Origin: Vibrio marinisediminis
Lineage (GTDB): Bacteria > Pseudomonadota > Gammaproteobacteria > Enterobacterales > Vibrionaceae
Length of the DNA stretch: 64,000 nucleotides
Assembly: GCF_014050145.1 (NCBI RefSeq)
Contig: NZ_JACFYF010000009.1
Coordinates: 94,112 to 158,111, forward strand
Reading direction: 5' to 3'
The notes beneath the pieces are model-generated. The model saw only the letters and a list, made by a program, of their open reading frames with translations, was not told the origin of the DNA and did not search any database. The position numbers were made by a program, and so were the translations under genes. Every line of letters starts with the position of its first letter. Position 1 is the stretch's first letter. Shown here piece by piece: positions 36,357 through 45,135 of this stretch.

Positions 36357-36511
36357 AGCCTAAACCATACTGTACACAACCAGAGTAAAGCCTTGCCAAA
36401 GCTCTGGTTCCCCCCGCTGCCTTCCCAAAATAAATACCTTTAAATATCATAAGGTTAATAATCACACATCTATTCAACACGTCAAATACGCTTAATATTC
36501 ACACAAAGTAC

Positions 36512-36540
36512 TTGACCATTACTGATAAAATAACTACTGT
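36512..36540 (+). promoter_or_regulatory. Likely sulA promoter
   Basis: TTGACC at 36512-36517 and TACTGT at 36535-36540 are 17 bp apart and could serve as -35 and -10. The -10 overlaps the LexA box, as expected for an SOS-repressed promoter. Confidence 0.6.
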
Positions 36541-36552
36541 ATAACCATACAG
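36537..36552. promoter_or_regulatory. LexA (SOS) box of sulA
   Basis: CTGTATAACCATACAG has both perfect half-sites CTGT and ACAG with an 8-bp spacer, 23 bp upstream of the sulA start. It is very close to the known Escherichia coli sulA box. Confidence 0.92.
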
Positions 36553-36574
36553 CATGTATAAAAGGACAGTAATC

Positions 36575-36970
36575 ATGATTTATTCACAAACTCAAAGTCG
36601 CACTTTCTCTAAGTACAATGTTTTGGCTCAACCAACTCAGCCAATGAATATTAACGACACTGTGTTGAATCGTCTTGCCGGTCTTTCTATGCAAAAACAA
36701 TGGATCTTTTTTACCGCGGAGTGTCCACGCCCAGATTACTCGCAGTTTGCTGCATCAAATGTTAGCTGCCAAAAAATTATCCAACTTAAATCGTCTAACT
36801 CACAGTCAGAGCTTGAAATCGTCATCAAAGCGATCAAATCAGGTAATGCTAGTGCAGTCGTTGCCACGACTCAGATTGACTGTGTAAACCAATCATTACT
36901 ACATGAACTTGCAATAAGCCATGGCTGCGAAGTATTTTTTGTTGAAGGCAGAGCGAATCAGTTCCATTAA
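36575..36970 (+). CDS. sulA: SulA-like SOS cell-division inhibitor
   Basis: 131 residues from the ATG at 36575, which follows AAAGGA; an in-frame ATG at 36554 overlaps the LexA box region and is not preferred. It matches the SulA core (LAGLSMQKQWIFFTAECPRP) with the C-terminal half that holds the FtsZ-contact region. It is shorter than the ~169-residue enteric SulA. SulA blocks FtsZ polymerisation during DNA damage. The perfect LexA box upstream supports the call independently. Protease recognition by Lon is expected but the terminal His in enteric SulA is also present here (NQFH). Confidence 0.88.
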   Translation: MIYSQTQSRTFSKYNVLAQPTQPMNINDTVLNRLAGLSMQKQWIFFTAECPRPDYSQFAASNVSCQKIIQLKSSNSQSELEIVIKAIKSGNASAVVATTQIDCVNQSLLHELAISHGCEVFFVEGRANQFH

Positions 36971-37000
36971 TAAGTTCAACAGAATCCAGCACTGTCTTTT

Positions 37001-37035
37001 GCCCCTTTTTGATTAAGGGGCTTTCTTTTTTCTTC
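37001..37035 (+). terminator. Rho-independent terminator after sulA
   Basis: GCCCCTT and AAGGGGC form the stem, followed by TTTCTTTTTTC, 30 bp after the sulA stop. Confidence 0.9.
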
Positions 37036-37103
37036 TCGACTCCACCGGACACCCATTGTGTTTTTTAAATTTTCAATCATCACAAGCACGCCTCATAAAA
37101 AAT

Positions 37104-37119
37104 ACGCAAACGTTTGCTT
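37104..37119. promoter_or_regulatory. PurR operator upstream of purC
   Basis: ACGCAAACGTTTGCTT is a near-perfect match to the PurR consensus ACGCAAACGTTTGCGT, 83 bp upstream of the purC start. It predicts repression by PurR with hypoxanthine or guanine. Confidence 0.88.
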
Positions 37120-37201
37120 TTTATCTGGAAGCCAATCTCAATTCTGGTATGATGCTTTCAAATCGCACTACTCATTTTTATGTAAACGATAGGAATGTCT
37201 C

Positions 37202-38305
37202 ATGAGTCTCGCAGATCAAGTCCTCGCCGTTAACGACGATCTCCCTATTCGCACCAATAAACCCGTTCATAGTGGCAAAGTTCGTTCCGTTTATTGGCTA
37301 ACCGAAGAAGACAGCCAACGTCTAATCAAGGAAAAAGGTTACGACGTTGCGCCAAATGCCCCGCTCGCTATCATGGTGATCAGCGATCGTATTTCAGCCT
37401 TCGATTGTATTTGGCATGGTGAAGGCGGTTTAAAAGGCGTCCCTGGTAAAGGCGCAGCACTGAATGCTATCTCCAATCACTGGTTTGATTTATTTAAGAA
37501 AAATGGTCTAGCAGATAGCCATATTCTTGATATCCCTCACCCATTGGTTTGGATTGTGCAAAAAGCCAAACCAATCATGATCGAAGCTATCTGCCGTAAG
37601 TACATCACAGGTTCTATGTGGCGCGCATATAGCAAGGGCGAGCGTGACTTCTGTGGTATTGAGCTTCCTGAAGGTTTAGAAAAAGATAAGCAACTGCCTG
37701 ATCTGCTAATGACACCTTCAACCAAAGGCATTCTAAAAGGCATTCCAGGGGTACCTGAAGCCGATGATGTAAACATTAGTCGCAGCAACATTGAAGAAAA
37801 CTACGCAGCATTTAACTTTTCTTCAGCAGATGATATTGCTGTGTACGAAACCTTACTTAAACAAGGCTTCAATGTGATCAGCAACGCGCTAGCTGACGTC
37901 GATCAAATCTTTGTCGATACTAAGTTCGAGTTTGGTTACGTTACAGATGCTTCTGGTCGTGAAAAACTGATCTACATGGATGAAGTGGGCACACCTGATT
38001 CATCTCGAATTTGGGATCAACAAGCTTACCTGCAAGGTAGTATCGTAGAGAATTCGAAAGAAGGTTTCCGTCAGTTCTTGCTCAACCATTTCCCTGACCC
38101 TGACATTCTGTTGAATAAAGAGCGCATGCCAGAGCGTGAAGCCTTAGCGCGCGATAATGCACTTCCGTTAGATGCACTTATGAGCGTATCTAATACTTAT
38201 ACTGCAATCGCCGAGAAAGTGACTGGTCGTCCGATCACACTGAGTGACAATCCAAAACAAGAGATCATTGATATTCTTGGTGCTCACTATGGCTTGATTG
38301 ACTAA
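37202..38305 (+). CDS. purC: SAICAR synthetase (phosphoribosylaminoimidazole-succinocarboxamide synthase)
   Basis: 367 residues, the long PurC form found in vibrios and some other bacteria rather than the ~237-residue enteric form. Conserved motifs include [10 protein letters not shown] near residue 24, the segment [10 protein letters not shown] and [15 protein letters not shown]. The enzyme condenses CAIR with aspartate using ATP in de novo purine synthesis. A PurR box lies upstream and a terminator downstream, so it is a single-gene unit. Confidence 0.95.
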   Translation: MSLADQVLAVNDDLPIRTNKPVHSGKVRSVYWLTEEDSQRLIKEKGYDVAPNAPLAIMVISDRISAFDCIWHGEGGLKGVPGKGAALNAISNHWFDLFKKNGLADSHILDIPHPLVWIVQKAKPIMIEAICRKYITGSMWRAYSKGERDFCGIELPEGLEKDKQLPDLLMTPSTKGILKGIPGVPEADDVNISRSNIEENYAAFNFSSADDIAVYETLLKQGFNVISNALADVDQIFVDTKFEFGYVTDASGREKLIYMDEVGTPDSSRIWDQQAYLQGSIVENSKEGFRQFLLNHFPDPDILLNKERMPEREALARDNALPLDALMSVSNTYTAIAEKVTGRPITLSDNPKQEIIDILGAHYGLID

Positions 38306-38325
38306 CCACTCGCGAATAGAAATGT

Positions 38326-38356
38326 AAAAAACGCTCAGGTAGTTGGGCGTTTTTTA
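38326..38356 (+). terminator. Rho-independent terminator after purC
   Basis: AAAAAACGC pairs with GCGTTTTTT around a 12-nt loop, 20 bp after the purC stop. Confidence 0.85.
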
Positions 38357-38437
38357 TTTTACGCCAATGAAATTGATCGACAATTTACCAGTAAGAGATA
38401 CTATCGCTTACTGCACCAATTTATCGAACCGATCGCC

Positions 38438-39361
38438 ATGGATTTTCTCGCTCTTTCCCGCATTAGCTTAAAGCACTTAACCGTTTTGCATGTGATGCTG
38501 AGCACGCACAGTGTTACACAAACAGCGAATACACTTTGTGTGACGGCGTCCAGCGTAAGCAAAACCATTAGCCAACTGCGTGAGCAACTCAATGATGAGC
38601 TTTTCTATCGTGATGGCTCACAATTGGTTCCCACTCCTTTTGCTTTAGGCATTGCACCGCAGATACACAAAATTCTCGCCAGTATGAACGGTATTCTTCA
38701 TCAAGGGGATTTCAAACCTGATAGCTTCACCGGTTCTGTTTCACTCTCGATGCGCGAAAGTACATTTGAATTATTCGCGACCAAGATTAGCCAGATCTGT
38801 GCAAAGCTACCCACTGCCAATCAAATTAAGGTGTACGCCAAAGAACAGATGAGTTTTGATGCGCTTATTCGTGGGCAAGTGGACTTTATGCTACTCCCCC
38901 ATGACATCAGCCAACCACCAACAAAAAGCCGTGAACTGGTCTGGGAACAAATTTTAAGTGATGAGATGGTGTGCTTAATGAATCCACAGCACCCATTAGT
39001 GGATCAAGATCTGACAATTAAAGCGTACTTGAGCTATCAACACATCGGCATTCATGACAAAGATTTGTCTGAACCTTATTTTGAGCAAAATCTGAAACAA
39101 CAACATGGCAGCCGTAATGTGGCGATTTCCGTTGCGGATTTTGGTTCGGCGGCGGTGTTATGCCATCAATCTAACTACTTGCTCACCTGTTCAAAAATGT
39201 GGGCAAATCAGGCATTGCAGGCACACGGCTTGGTACAAAAACCATTGCCATTTGAATATGGCAAAGTCGCGTACAGTTTAGTATGGAATGAGGCGAGTCT
39301 TAACGATCCCGCCCTTCAATGGCTCTATTCACAGTTAATTTCTGGTAACAACAGCAATTAA
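38438..39361 (+). CDS. LysR-family transcriptional regulator
   Basis: 307 residues. The N-terminal winged helix-turn-helix (~12-70) reads SVTQTANTLCVTASSVSKTISQLREQL. A periplasmic-binding-type effector domain follows. Its stop is 5 bp from the convergent end of the YjjW-type activase gene, so it does not share a promoter with that pair, though it could still regulate it. The target and effector are unknown. Confidence 0.9.
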   Translation: MDFLALSRISLKHLTVLHVMLSTHSVTQTANTLCVTASSVSKTISQLREQLNDELFYRDGSQLVPTPFALGIAPQIHKILASMNGILHQGDFKPDSFTGSVSLSMRESTFELFATKISQICAKLPTANQIKVYAKEQMSFDALIRGQVDFMLLPHDISQPPTKSRELVWEQILSDEMVCLMNPQHPLVDQDLTIKAYLSYQHIGIHDKDLSEPYFEQNLKQQHGSRNVAISVADFGSAAVLCHQSNYLLTCSKMWANQALQAHGLVQKPLPFEYGKVAYSLVWNEASLNDPALQWLYSQLISGNNSN

Positions 39362-39366
39362 TCGCA

Positions 39367-40251
39367 CTAGAGGTAAACGCTAGGAAGCACGATGGAATTG
39401 GTAATTTTCCCACTAAGTGATTGATGAAATTCTTCTATTTGTCGCTCTGTACATTTCGACCAATTCAGTGCTTCACCCACCACGCCATGATGTTGAAAAG
39501 CATTTAAACGTACAATTACGCTTGTCGGTAAGCGGTTAATCAAAGTTGCGATCGCATCAACCTCGTCATCAAGATCACTCTTACCTGGGATGTGCAGTAA
39601 GCGCAGCTCATAGAGCTTATCTTGTGCTGCCAACAACCGTATAGACTCAATCACACGGTGATTGTCTCGCCCCACCAACCATTGATGCGTTTCATTTTGC
39701 CAAGACTTTAGATCGATCATCGCCCCATCTAAATAGGGTAATACCCTTTGCCAACCACTTTCGGCTAAATAACCATTGCTGTCGATAAAGCAGCTCAAGT
39801 GGTTTAGTTCAGCATCCGATTTAATCGCTTTAAACAGGTCAACAATAAACGGCAACTGCAGCGTAGCTTCCCCGCCGGAGACGGTAACACCGCTTAAAAA
39901 TAGGTGCTGCTTGCGGATCAACGCCATCACATCACTAACCGTGTAATGACGGACTTTAGGGCTCGAGCTTTTAGGGCAAGTGTCCAAGCATTGGTCGCAC
40001 TGAGTACAAAGACTTTCATCCCATACAACCTTCTGCTGCTGATTGATCGACAGAGCTTGAGCCGGGCAACCAGCCACACAATCACCGCAATGATCACAGT
40101 GATTGATGGTATGTGGGTTGTGACAACTGATGCAGTTGAAGTTACAACCTTGCAAGAAAATGACCAGGCGATTGCCTGGTCCATCAACACAAGAGAAGTT
40201 TAGAATTCGGCTTATAATTGCACGCTTTTCAGAAACAACACTCATCATCAC
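39367..40251 (-). CDS. yjjW: YjjW-type glycyl-radical enzyme activase (radical SAM)
   Basis: 294 residues. The radical-SAM motif is CNFNCISC (CxxxCxxC) near residue 30. Two further ferredoxin-like clusters are present (CDHCGDCVAGC and CTQCDQCLDTC). The conserved VTVSGGEATLQ follows. It should abstract a hydrogen from the glycyl residue of the neighbouring enzyme. It starts exactly where the partner gene ends, a translationally coupled pair. Confidence 0.92.
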   Translation of the reverse strand: MMMSVVSEKRAIISRILNFSCVDGPGNRLVIFLQGCNFNCISCHNPHTINHCDHCGDCVAGCPAQALSINQQQKVVWDESLCTQCDQCLDTCPKSSSPKVRHYTVSDVMALIRKQHLFLSGVTVSGGEATLQLPFIVDLFKAIKSDAELNHLSCFIDSNGYLAESGWQRVLPYLDGAMIDLKSWQNETHQWLVGRDNHRVIESIRLLAAQDKLYELRLLHIPGKSDLDDEVDAIATLINRLPTSVIVRLNAFQHHGVVGEALNWSKCTERQIEEFHQSLSGKITNSIVLPSVYL

Positions 40252-41792
40252 TACTTATACGTTGGAGCCATTTCCAAACTGACTACACGCGGTGCACGCT
40301 CAAGAATACCCGTATTTTCTGCAGCACCCGCGCCCAAGAAGGTGGTATTAGTCCGTGAACCTTGCTCGGCAAATTTCGCAATATCAGACAGCTTCACCAT
40401 GTAGCCAGTCACTCGAATCAAATCGTTTGATGCAACATTGGCAGAAAACTCACGATAACCTAAGCCCAGCGCACCTTTACAAAGGTTAAACATTGCTTGT
40501 GGATTCGATTTCACTGTTTCATCAATGGTAAGAATGTCACTAATACCCGACTTGTAGTATTGGTGATGACCAGCAGTCGCTTGAACATAAGTCACTGGAT
40601 CAGGTTCCGTTCCGTAAGGAATACGTACACCCGGAGTGACTGCTTCATCGATATTGATGCCACCCTGAGCATGCAACAAAGAGCGACCTTCCAAACCGTA
40701 TTTCACTGGCGAACTTTCTACAATCTCAGCCAACTTAGCTGAAATGACATGACCAAGTTCATTCGCTTCAGCAGCATGACCGTATTGTGCAGAGTTACCC
40801 TCTTTCTCCAGCAGGATATGTACCGCTTCAGCCATACCATAAATACCAAACATTGGCGCAAAACGGGACTCTTCAAGCAGTCCTTCTTGAGTCAAAAAGC
40901 CTTTAAAGAAATTTGATTGCTCATGAAGATGGCTACTACGTGCATCAATGAGGTTGATCATCAATGCGCTGTAATGTGGCAACACATTATTGAGGAAATC
41001 TTGCGTATTCTCTGCTTTGCTCGCAACTTGCTTTAAGTTCATACGAACTAATGTGTTTGCGCCACCAGCTAGAGGCAATGAGTTATAGCAACTGACGATA
41101 CCAAACTTTTTGTCGCCATAGCTTTGCGCATGAACTGGGTAGTTAGCAATATGTGGCTTGCTGCATTCACAAATATTAGTCGTCGCTTGCAGTAACAAAT
41201 CGTCCGGTGTGATTGCAGGGTCGTACATAAAGGTTAAGTTAGGTGCGATCTGCTTTAGCTCAGCATCTACTTTTAAAATTGTACGACAAATGATGTTGTC
41301 TTGCGGACCAATATTCACATGCATAAAGGCATCCGGCAATGTGCGGTCCAGCATGATCCAGAAGCGTTTTAGTTTGGTGTAAATCTCTTGTTCAGAGAGC
41401 TCACCAACATATGGCATTAACACATCATCAAGTTGACCTAGGTAAACTGGGATATTGGTAACGGAAGGAACATGATGATAAATGATCGTTAGTAGATTCA
41501 ATGCATCATCAAAATCTTGCGCGGATTCAAGCTCTAAATATTCTGAACCTTGTTGTAAGAATTTCGCGTAGTCAGGCAGAACATAACGAGGCTTAAAAGG
41601 GGCGTGACCTTCAAACATGTCACACAGCATGCCCTCTTCCATCGCTTGTCTCACCTCGTCCGAAATTGGCATATATGGCAAGTTTGCTTCGGCTTCCGAC
41701 GCTAGAAATTGACATTTCTGCTTTGGGTTCAGATTGGCATCGGTCACGATATCGTGAATACGCTGTTGGAATGTATCGAGAGAGTTGGACAT
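40251..41792 (-). CDS. yjjI: YjjI-family glycyl-radical enzyme
   Basis: 513 residues, the normal YjjI (DUF3029) length and much shorter than pyruvate formate-lyase. The glycyl-radical loop RVTGYMV sits near the C-terminus with Gly about residue 463. Several cysteines (for example in VSCYNSLPLAGG) could supply the active-site thiyl. I know of no established substrate. It should be active only anaerobically and after activation by the YjjW-type partner. No microcompartment genes flank it. Confidence 0.9.
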   Translation of the reverse strand: MSNSLDTFQQRIHDIVTDANLNPKQKCQFLASEAEANLPYMPISDEVRQAMEEGMLCDMFEGHAPFKPRYVLPDYAKFLQQGSEYLELESAQDFDDALNLLTIIYHHVPSVTNIPVYLGQLDDVLMPYVGELSEQEIYTKLKRFWIMLDRTLPDAFMHVNIGPQDNIICRTILKVDAELKQIAPNLTFMYDPAITPDDLLLQATTNICECSKPHIANYPVHAQSYGDKKFGIVSCYNSLPLAGGANTLVRMNLKQVASKAENTQDFLNNVLPHYSALMINLIDARSSHLHEQSNFFKGFLTQEGLLEESRFAPMFGIYGMAEAVHILLEKEGNSAQYGHAAEANELGHVISAKLAEIVESSPVKYGLEGRSLLHAQGGINIDEAVTPGVRIPYGTEPDPVTYVQATAGHHQYYKSGISDILTIDETVKSNPQAMFNLCKGALGLGYREFSANVASNDLIRVTGYMVKLSDIAKFAEQGSRTNTTFLGAGAAENTGILERAPRVVSLEMAPTYK

Positions 41793-41897
41793 GGTGTAAT
41801 TCCTTATTATTTTTAAGGATTTTATGTTGCTTTATCGATGTCCACAATTGAAATTAGATGAAAGACATTTTTCCAAAATGGAAAATAGGAAAGACAA

Positions 41898-41921
41898 AAA
41901 AGCTCGGAAGATCCGAGCTTT
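41898..41921 (-). terminator. Terminator after the chemoreceptor gene
   Basis: AAAGCTCGGA and TCCGAGCTTT form a 10-bp stem with a 3-4-nt loop. On the minus strand it follows the chemoreceptor stop and is followed by TTTTGTC; it insulates the yjjI promoter region. Confidence 0.88.
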
Positions 41922-41943
41922 GATTGGAGGGTCAGTTTACCAA

Positions 41944-43827
41944 TTATAGCTTGAAGCGATTAATTTCATTTTCAAGTTCATAGGAAAGCTGAGAAAGCTG
42001 AGTCGCTTGTTGCGCGGCATCCGTTGCTTCCGTTGCAAGCTCTAGAGAAACGTCGCGAATGCCAACAGTATTGCGTGTAATTTCAGCCGTAACAGATGCT
42101 TGCTCTTCCGCCGCGGAAGCAATTTGCATTGCCATATCGCTGATTGCTTCAACAGCCTTTTGAATTTGCGTCAAACTCACTGCCGCCGAATCGGAGTCAA
42201 CCACGCTGGTATCAGCCAGTTGGCGGCTGTCTCCCATGATGCCGACCGCTTTCAATGTAGTCGCTTGCAACGTTTCAATCATTTGCTGGATTTCTTGAGT
42301 TGAAGAGTGAGTACGTTGGCTTAATACTCGAACCTCATCCGCAACAACAGCAAATCCTCGTCCTTGTTCACCCGCTCGCGCAGCTTCAATCGCCGCATTC
42401 AATGCCAGTAGGTTTGTTTGCTCGGCAATACCTTGAATGGTAGACAAAATAGTATTGATACTGTGGCCATGTGCTTCCAGTTCTTGAATAACATGCGTTG
42501 CAACTTCCACTTCTCTTGCAAGATTTTGAATTGAAGACTGTGTTTGAACAACTTGTTCACCACCGTGAACACAGACATCAACTGCTTGAGATGAATGTTG
42601 AGCCGTGTTGTCGGCATTGCCTGCTATTTCTTGAGTCGCTGCCGCCATCTGGTTTACAGCTGTTGCTACCATGTTAATTTCGTCTTGCTGCGCACGAATA
42701 CGCGCACTACGCTCATCCGCTTGTTGTGCCGTCGCCGTTGCCTGCTCACTCAATGAAGCGGAAACTAGGCTCAATTTCGACACCATTTCATGCATATTAC
42801 CGACAAAAGTATTGAAGCTTATCGCCAAGCGACCCACTTCATCATGACTGTTTGGCACCAAGCGTTGAGTCAGATCAGCTTCGCCAGAAGCAATCTCATC
42901 AAGTGCTTTTGAAACGCGCACAAGATCGCGGAACAAAAAGCTTACTAACCATGAAACCGCAACACCCACTAACAATGTAATGATGGCAGCCGTTAGCAAT
43001 AATTCAGTAAGCAAAAAAGTGTGTCCGGCTTGCTCAGTATCGCGGTCCATTTCAATCGCGAATATCCAATTCGTGTTTGGTACTTGCTTGAAATAAAACA
43101 GTTTTTCTACACCTTGGCGCTCAACAATTTTGATACTTCCATCTTTCGAATAAGAATCAACCACATTCATGGTTAATTGTTGAGACAATGCCGTGATAGG
43201 CTTAAGCAGCATATTGTTATCAGGGTGAGCAAGGAAAGTACCGGTTTGCTTATCGATCAGCATTGCATAGGCATTCTTACCGGCATCTAGATTGATCACG
43301 TCACTAATCAATTGGTCAATCAGAACATCAGCACCCACGACACCAAAAAGCTGACCATTTTTGCGGATAGGTTCAGCAATAGTCACCAATAAAGAACCAG
43401 TAATTGCATCTTTATACACAGGGGTAATCACTTGTTTACCCGCTCTTGTCGCATCTTGGTACCAAGGGCGAGTTCGTGGATCATAATCAGCACGATGACG
43501 CTCTGGGTGCGAACGATACATATCACCCGCAGGCGTGCCTAAAAAGATATCGTCAAAACCACCAGCGATACGGGCCTGCTGTAAGAAAGGGACAACATCA
43601 GGTTGAGTCGCATAACCATTGAAAGCTGATGCGATATCTTCTCTCACTGCTATCCAGTCAGAAATACCAATCGCGGCAGTATTCGAAAGACTTTCCGCTC
43701 TCGCGTACATACCATTTCGAGTTTGTTGATAAAGTTGATCGGCAGAAAGCCAAGTTAGCGCTCCTGCCATTAGGATGACGGCTAACAGGCTTGAGCCAAT
43801 GAGTTTTTGTTTTAATGAGAGGTTCAT
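41944..43827 (-). CDS. Methyl-accepting chemotaxis protein with amino-acid dCache domain
   Basis: About 627 residues from the ATG at 43827. A transmembrane helix lies at ~8-28, then a periplasmic dCache_1 domain to ~275, a second helix at ~280-305, HAMP, and a cytoplasmic signalling tip with the invariant [20 protein letters not shown]. The distal dCache residues Y115, R120, W122, Y123, Y138, D140 and D167 form the full amino-acid-binding motif described for dCache_1AA receptors. It should therefore report amino acids or close analogues to CheA/CheW. A terminator follows. Confidence 0.93.
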   Translation of the reverse strand: MNLSLKQKLIGSSLLAVILMAGALTWLSADQLYQQTRNGMYARAESLSNTAAIGISDWIAVREDIASAFNGYATQPDVVPFLQQARIAGGFDDIFLGTPAGDMYRSHPERHRADYDPRTRPWYQDATRAGKQVITPVYKDAITGSLLVTIAEPIRKNGQLFGVVGADVLIDQLISDVINLDAGKNAYAMLIDKQTGTFLAHPDNNMLLKPITALSQQLTMNVVDSYSKDGSIKIVERQGVEKLFYFKQVPNTNWIFAIEMDRDTEQAGHTFLLTELLLTAAIITLLVGVAVSWLVSFLFRDLVRVSKALDEIASGEADLTQRLVPNSHDEVGRLAISFNTFVGNMHEMVSKLSLVSASLSEQATATAQQADERSARIRAQQDEINMVATAVNQMAAATQEIAGNADNTAQHSSQAVDVCVHGGEQVVQTQSSIQNLAREVEVATHVIQELEAHGHSINTILSTIQGIAEQTNLLALNAAIEAARAGEQGRGFAVVADEVRVLSQRTHSSTQEIQQMIETLQATTLKAVGIMGDSRQLADTSVVDSDSAAVSLTQIQKAVEAISDMAMQIASAAEEQASVTAEITRNTVGIRDVSLELATEATDAAQQATQLSQLSYELENEINRFKL

Positions 43828-44008
43828 GATGAGCTTTGTAGCAATGCAGAAATACAGTGTGCGAATACTAGCTACAAAAATATATAGATGCACGATAATT
43901 TAAGTCAAATTTATATAATCAAATCAATAAACGATTATTTAAAAACCGACCAATATGAATCAAATTTAATAAAATATTATCTCAGCATGGACTTAAATTA
44001 TGCCGTGG

Positions 44009-44266
44009 CTATTTAGAGGGTTTATTTTCCAACCAATTGAGCAATTCTTGTCCATAAACAACTTCTGTTCTTAAGTGCAAAACCAACAGAATGATAAATG
44101 CCAGACCAATAACAACATTTAAATAATTGGTGTATTTTTTCTTAGTGACATCAGCGTAACAACACATTTGCACCACGACCAATGCAAAAGGATAAGTTAA
44201 AAGTAAAAAGATCAAACCGCCTAAATAGGCACTGGTTGCCATTTCTGTCATTTGCCCATCAGGCAT
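44009..44266 (-). CDS. Small membrane protein of unknown function
   Basis: 85 residues. Two hydrophobic segments (LGGLIFLLLTYPFALVVV and LNVVIGLAFIILLVLHL) are separated by a short loop with a Cys pair (QMCCYADV). AGGAG lies 8 nt before the ATG, so translation is likely. It starts 71 bp after the LysE-family stop and a long perfect inverted repeat abuts its Shine-Dalgarno. I do not recognise the family. Confidence 0.7.
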   Translation of the reverse strand: MPDGQMTEMATSAYLGGLIFLLLTYPFALVVVQMCCYADVTKKKYTNYLNVVIGLAFIILLVLHLRTEVVYGQELLNWLENKPSK

Positions 44267-44276
44267 AAAATGCTCC

Positions 44277-44315
44277 TACCTTTGTTATATTGATAAAGCG
44301 AATATAACAAAGGTA
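44277..44315. repeat. 15-bp perfect inverted repeat upstream of the small membrane protein gene
   Basis: TACCTTTGTTATATT (44277-44291) and AATATAACAAAGGTA (44301-44315) are perfect inverted copies around a 9-nt spacer. On the minus-strand transcript the 3' arm runs into the Shine-Dalgarno of the 85-residue gene. No U-tract follows on either strand. It could be an operator or a translational control stem. Confidence 0.85.
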
Positions 44316-44337
44316 ACGAATATACGTTGCGAGGCAC

Positions 44338-44973
44338 TTATGCTTTTGAAGCGGTAGAAAGAATCGTCCCTGCGCCGATAAATACCCCACCAGACACGCG
44401 ATTAAAAATCTTAGCTCGACCTTTAGCAAACAACCAGTTGGATGACTTTGCTCCTAGTAAGGCATAAATCGCCAGCCATGAAAATTCCATAACCATAAAG
44501 GTTGAGGTAAAAATAAGATATTGACTAAGCAGTGACTGCTCTGGGCTTATAAACTGAGGAAAAAGTGCGGTAAAGAAAAGAATCGCTTTCGGATTACTGC
44601 TGCCGACAATAAAACCGGATACATAGTGTTTAATCGGTGTCGAGGCATCTTGCTGCTGGCTTTGCTGCAATTGATATTCTTCTTCTTTTGAGAATATTGC
44701 ACGTAGCCCTAAATAGATAAGATAAGCTGCACCAAGATACTTAATCACATTAAAGACCAACTCTGAAGAGCCTATCACTAACCCTAGACCAGTAAATGAT
44801 AAGGTAAGAATAATCGTAATAGCAGTTAAACTGCCTAAAGCCGTGAATAATCCAACTTTAAAACCCTGTGTTACTCCTTTGGTCATGCACAATAATGAAC
44901 TGGGTCCCGGTGAAGCGGTTAGTATTAATATCGCGATAAAATAGATCGCCCAAGTTTCCAAACTCATGCTCAT
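44338..44973 (-). CDS. LysE/RhtB-family amino-acid exporter
   Basis: 211 residues with about six membrane segments. The family signature ILTASPGPSSLLCMTKGVTQG is near the N-terminus, in slightly divergent form, and NPKAILFFTALFPQF lies in the middle. AAGGAG precedes the start. Members export amino acids or homoserine lactones; the substrate is not predictable. It lies downstream of gyrA but a strong terminator separates them. Confidence 0.9.
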   Translation of the reverse strand: MSMSLETWAIYFIAILILTASPGPSSLLCMTKGVTQGFKVGLFTALGSLTAITIILTLSFTGLGLVIGSSELVFNVIKYLGAAYLIYLGLRAIFSKEEEYQLQQSQQQDASTPIKHYVSGFIVGSSNPKAILFFTALFPQFISPEQSLLSQYLIFTSTFMVMEFSWLAIYALLGAKSSNWLFAKGRAKIFNRVSGGVFIGAGTILSTASKA

Positions 44974-45091
44974 CTAGCTCCTTGCTGACTGTGTGAATTT
45001 ATTTTGTTAACTTCCCTGTAACACAACCAATTCAACAGAAATAAAGGCATTTGTCTAGAAAAACACTAACTTTCGCGGGAAATAGACAAAA

Positions 45092-45116
45092 AAAACCGAG
45101 CACTAGGCTCGGTTTT
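45092..45116 (-). terminator. Terminator after gyrA
   Basis: AAAACCGAGC and GCTCGGTTTT form a 10-bp stem with a 5-nt loop, followed by T-rich sequence on the minus strand, 20 bp after the gyrA stop. Confidence 0.92.
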
Positions 45117-45135
45117 ATATATCAAGTATTAAGCG

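Noticed and set aside
41793-41897. FNR box upstream of yjjI
   Set aside because: TTGAAATTAGATGAA was examined, but it lacks the TTGAT-N4-ATCAA symmetry, so it is not called.
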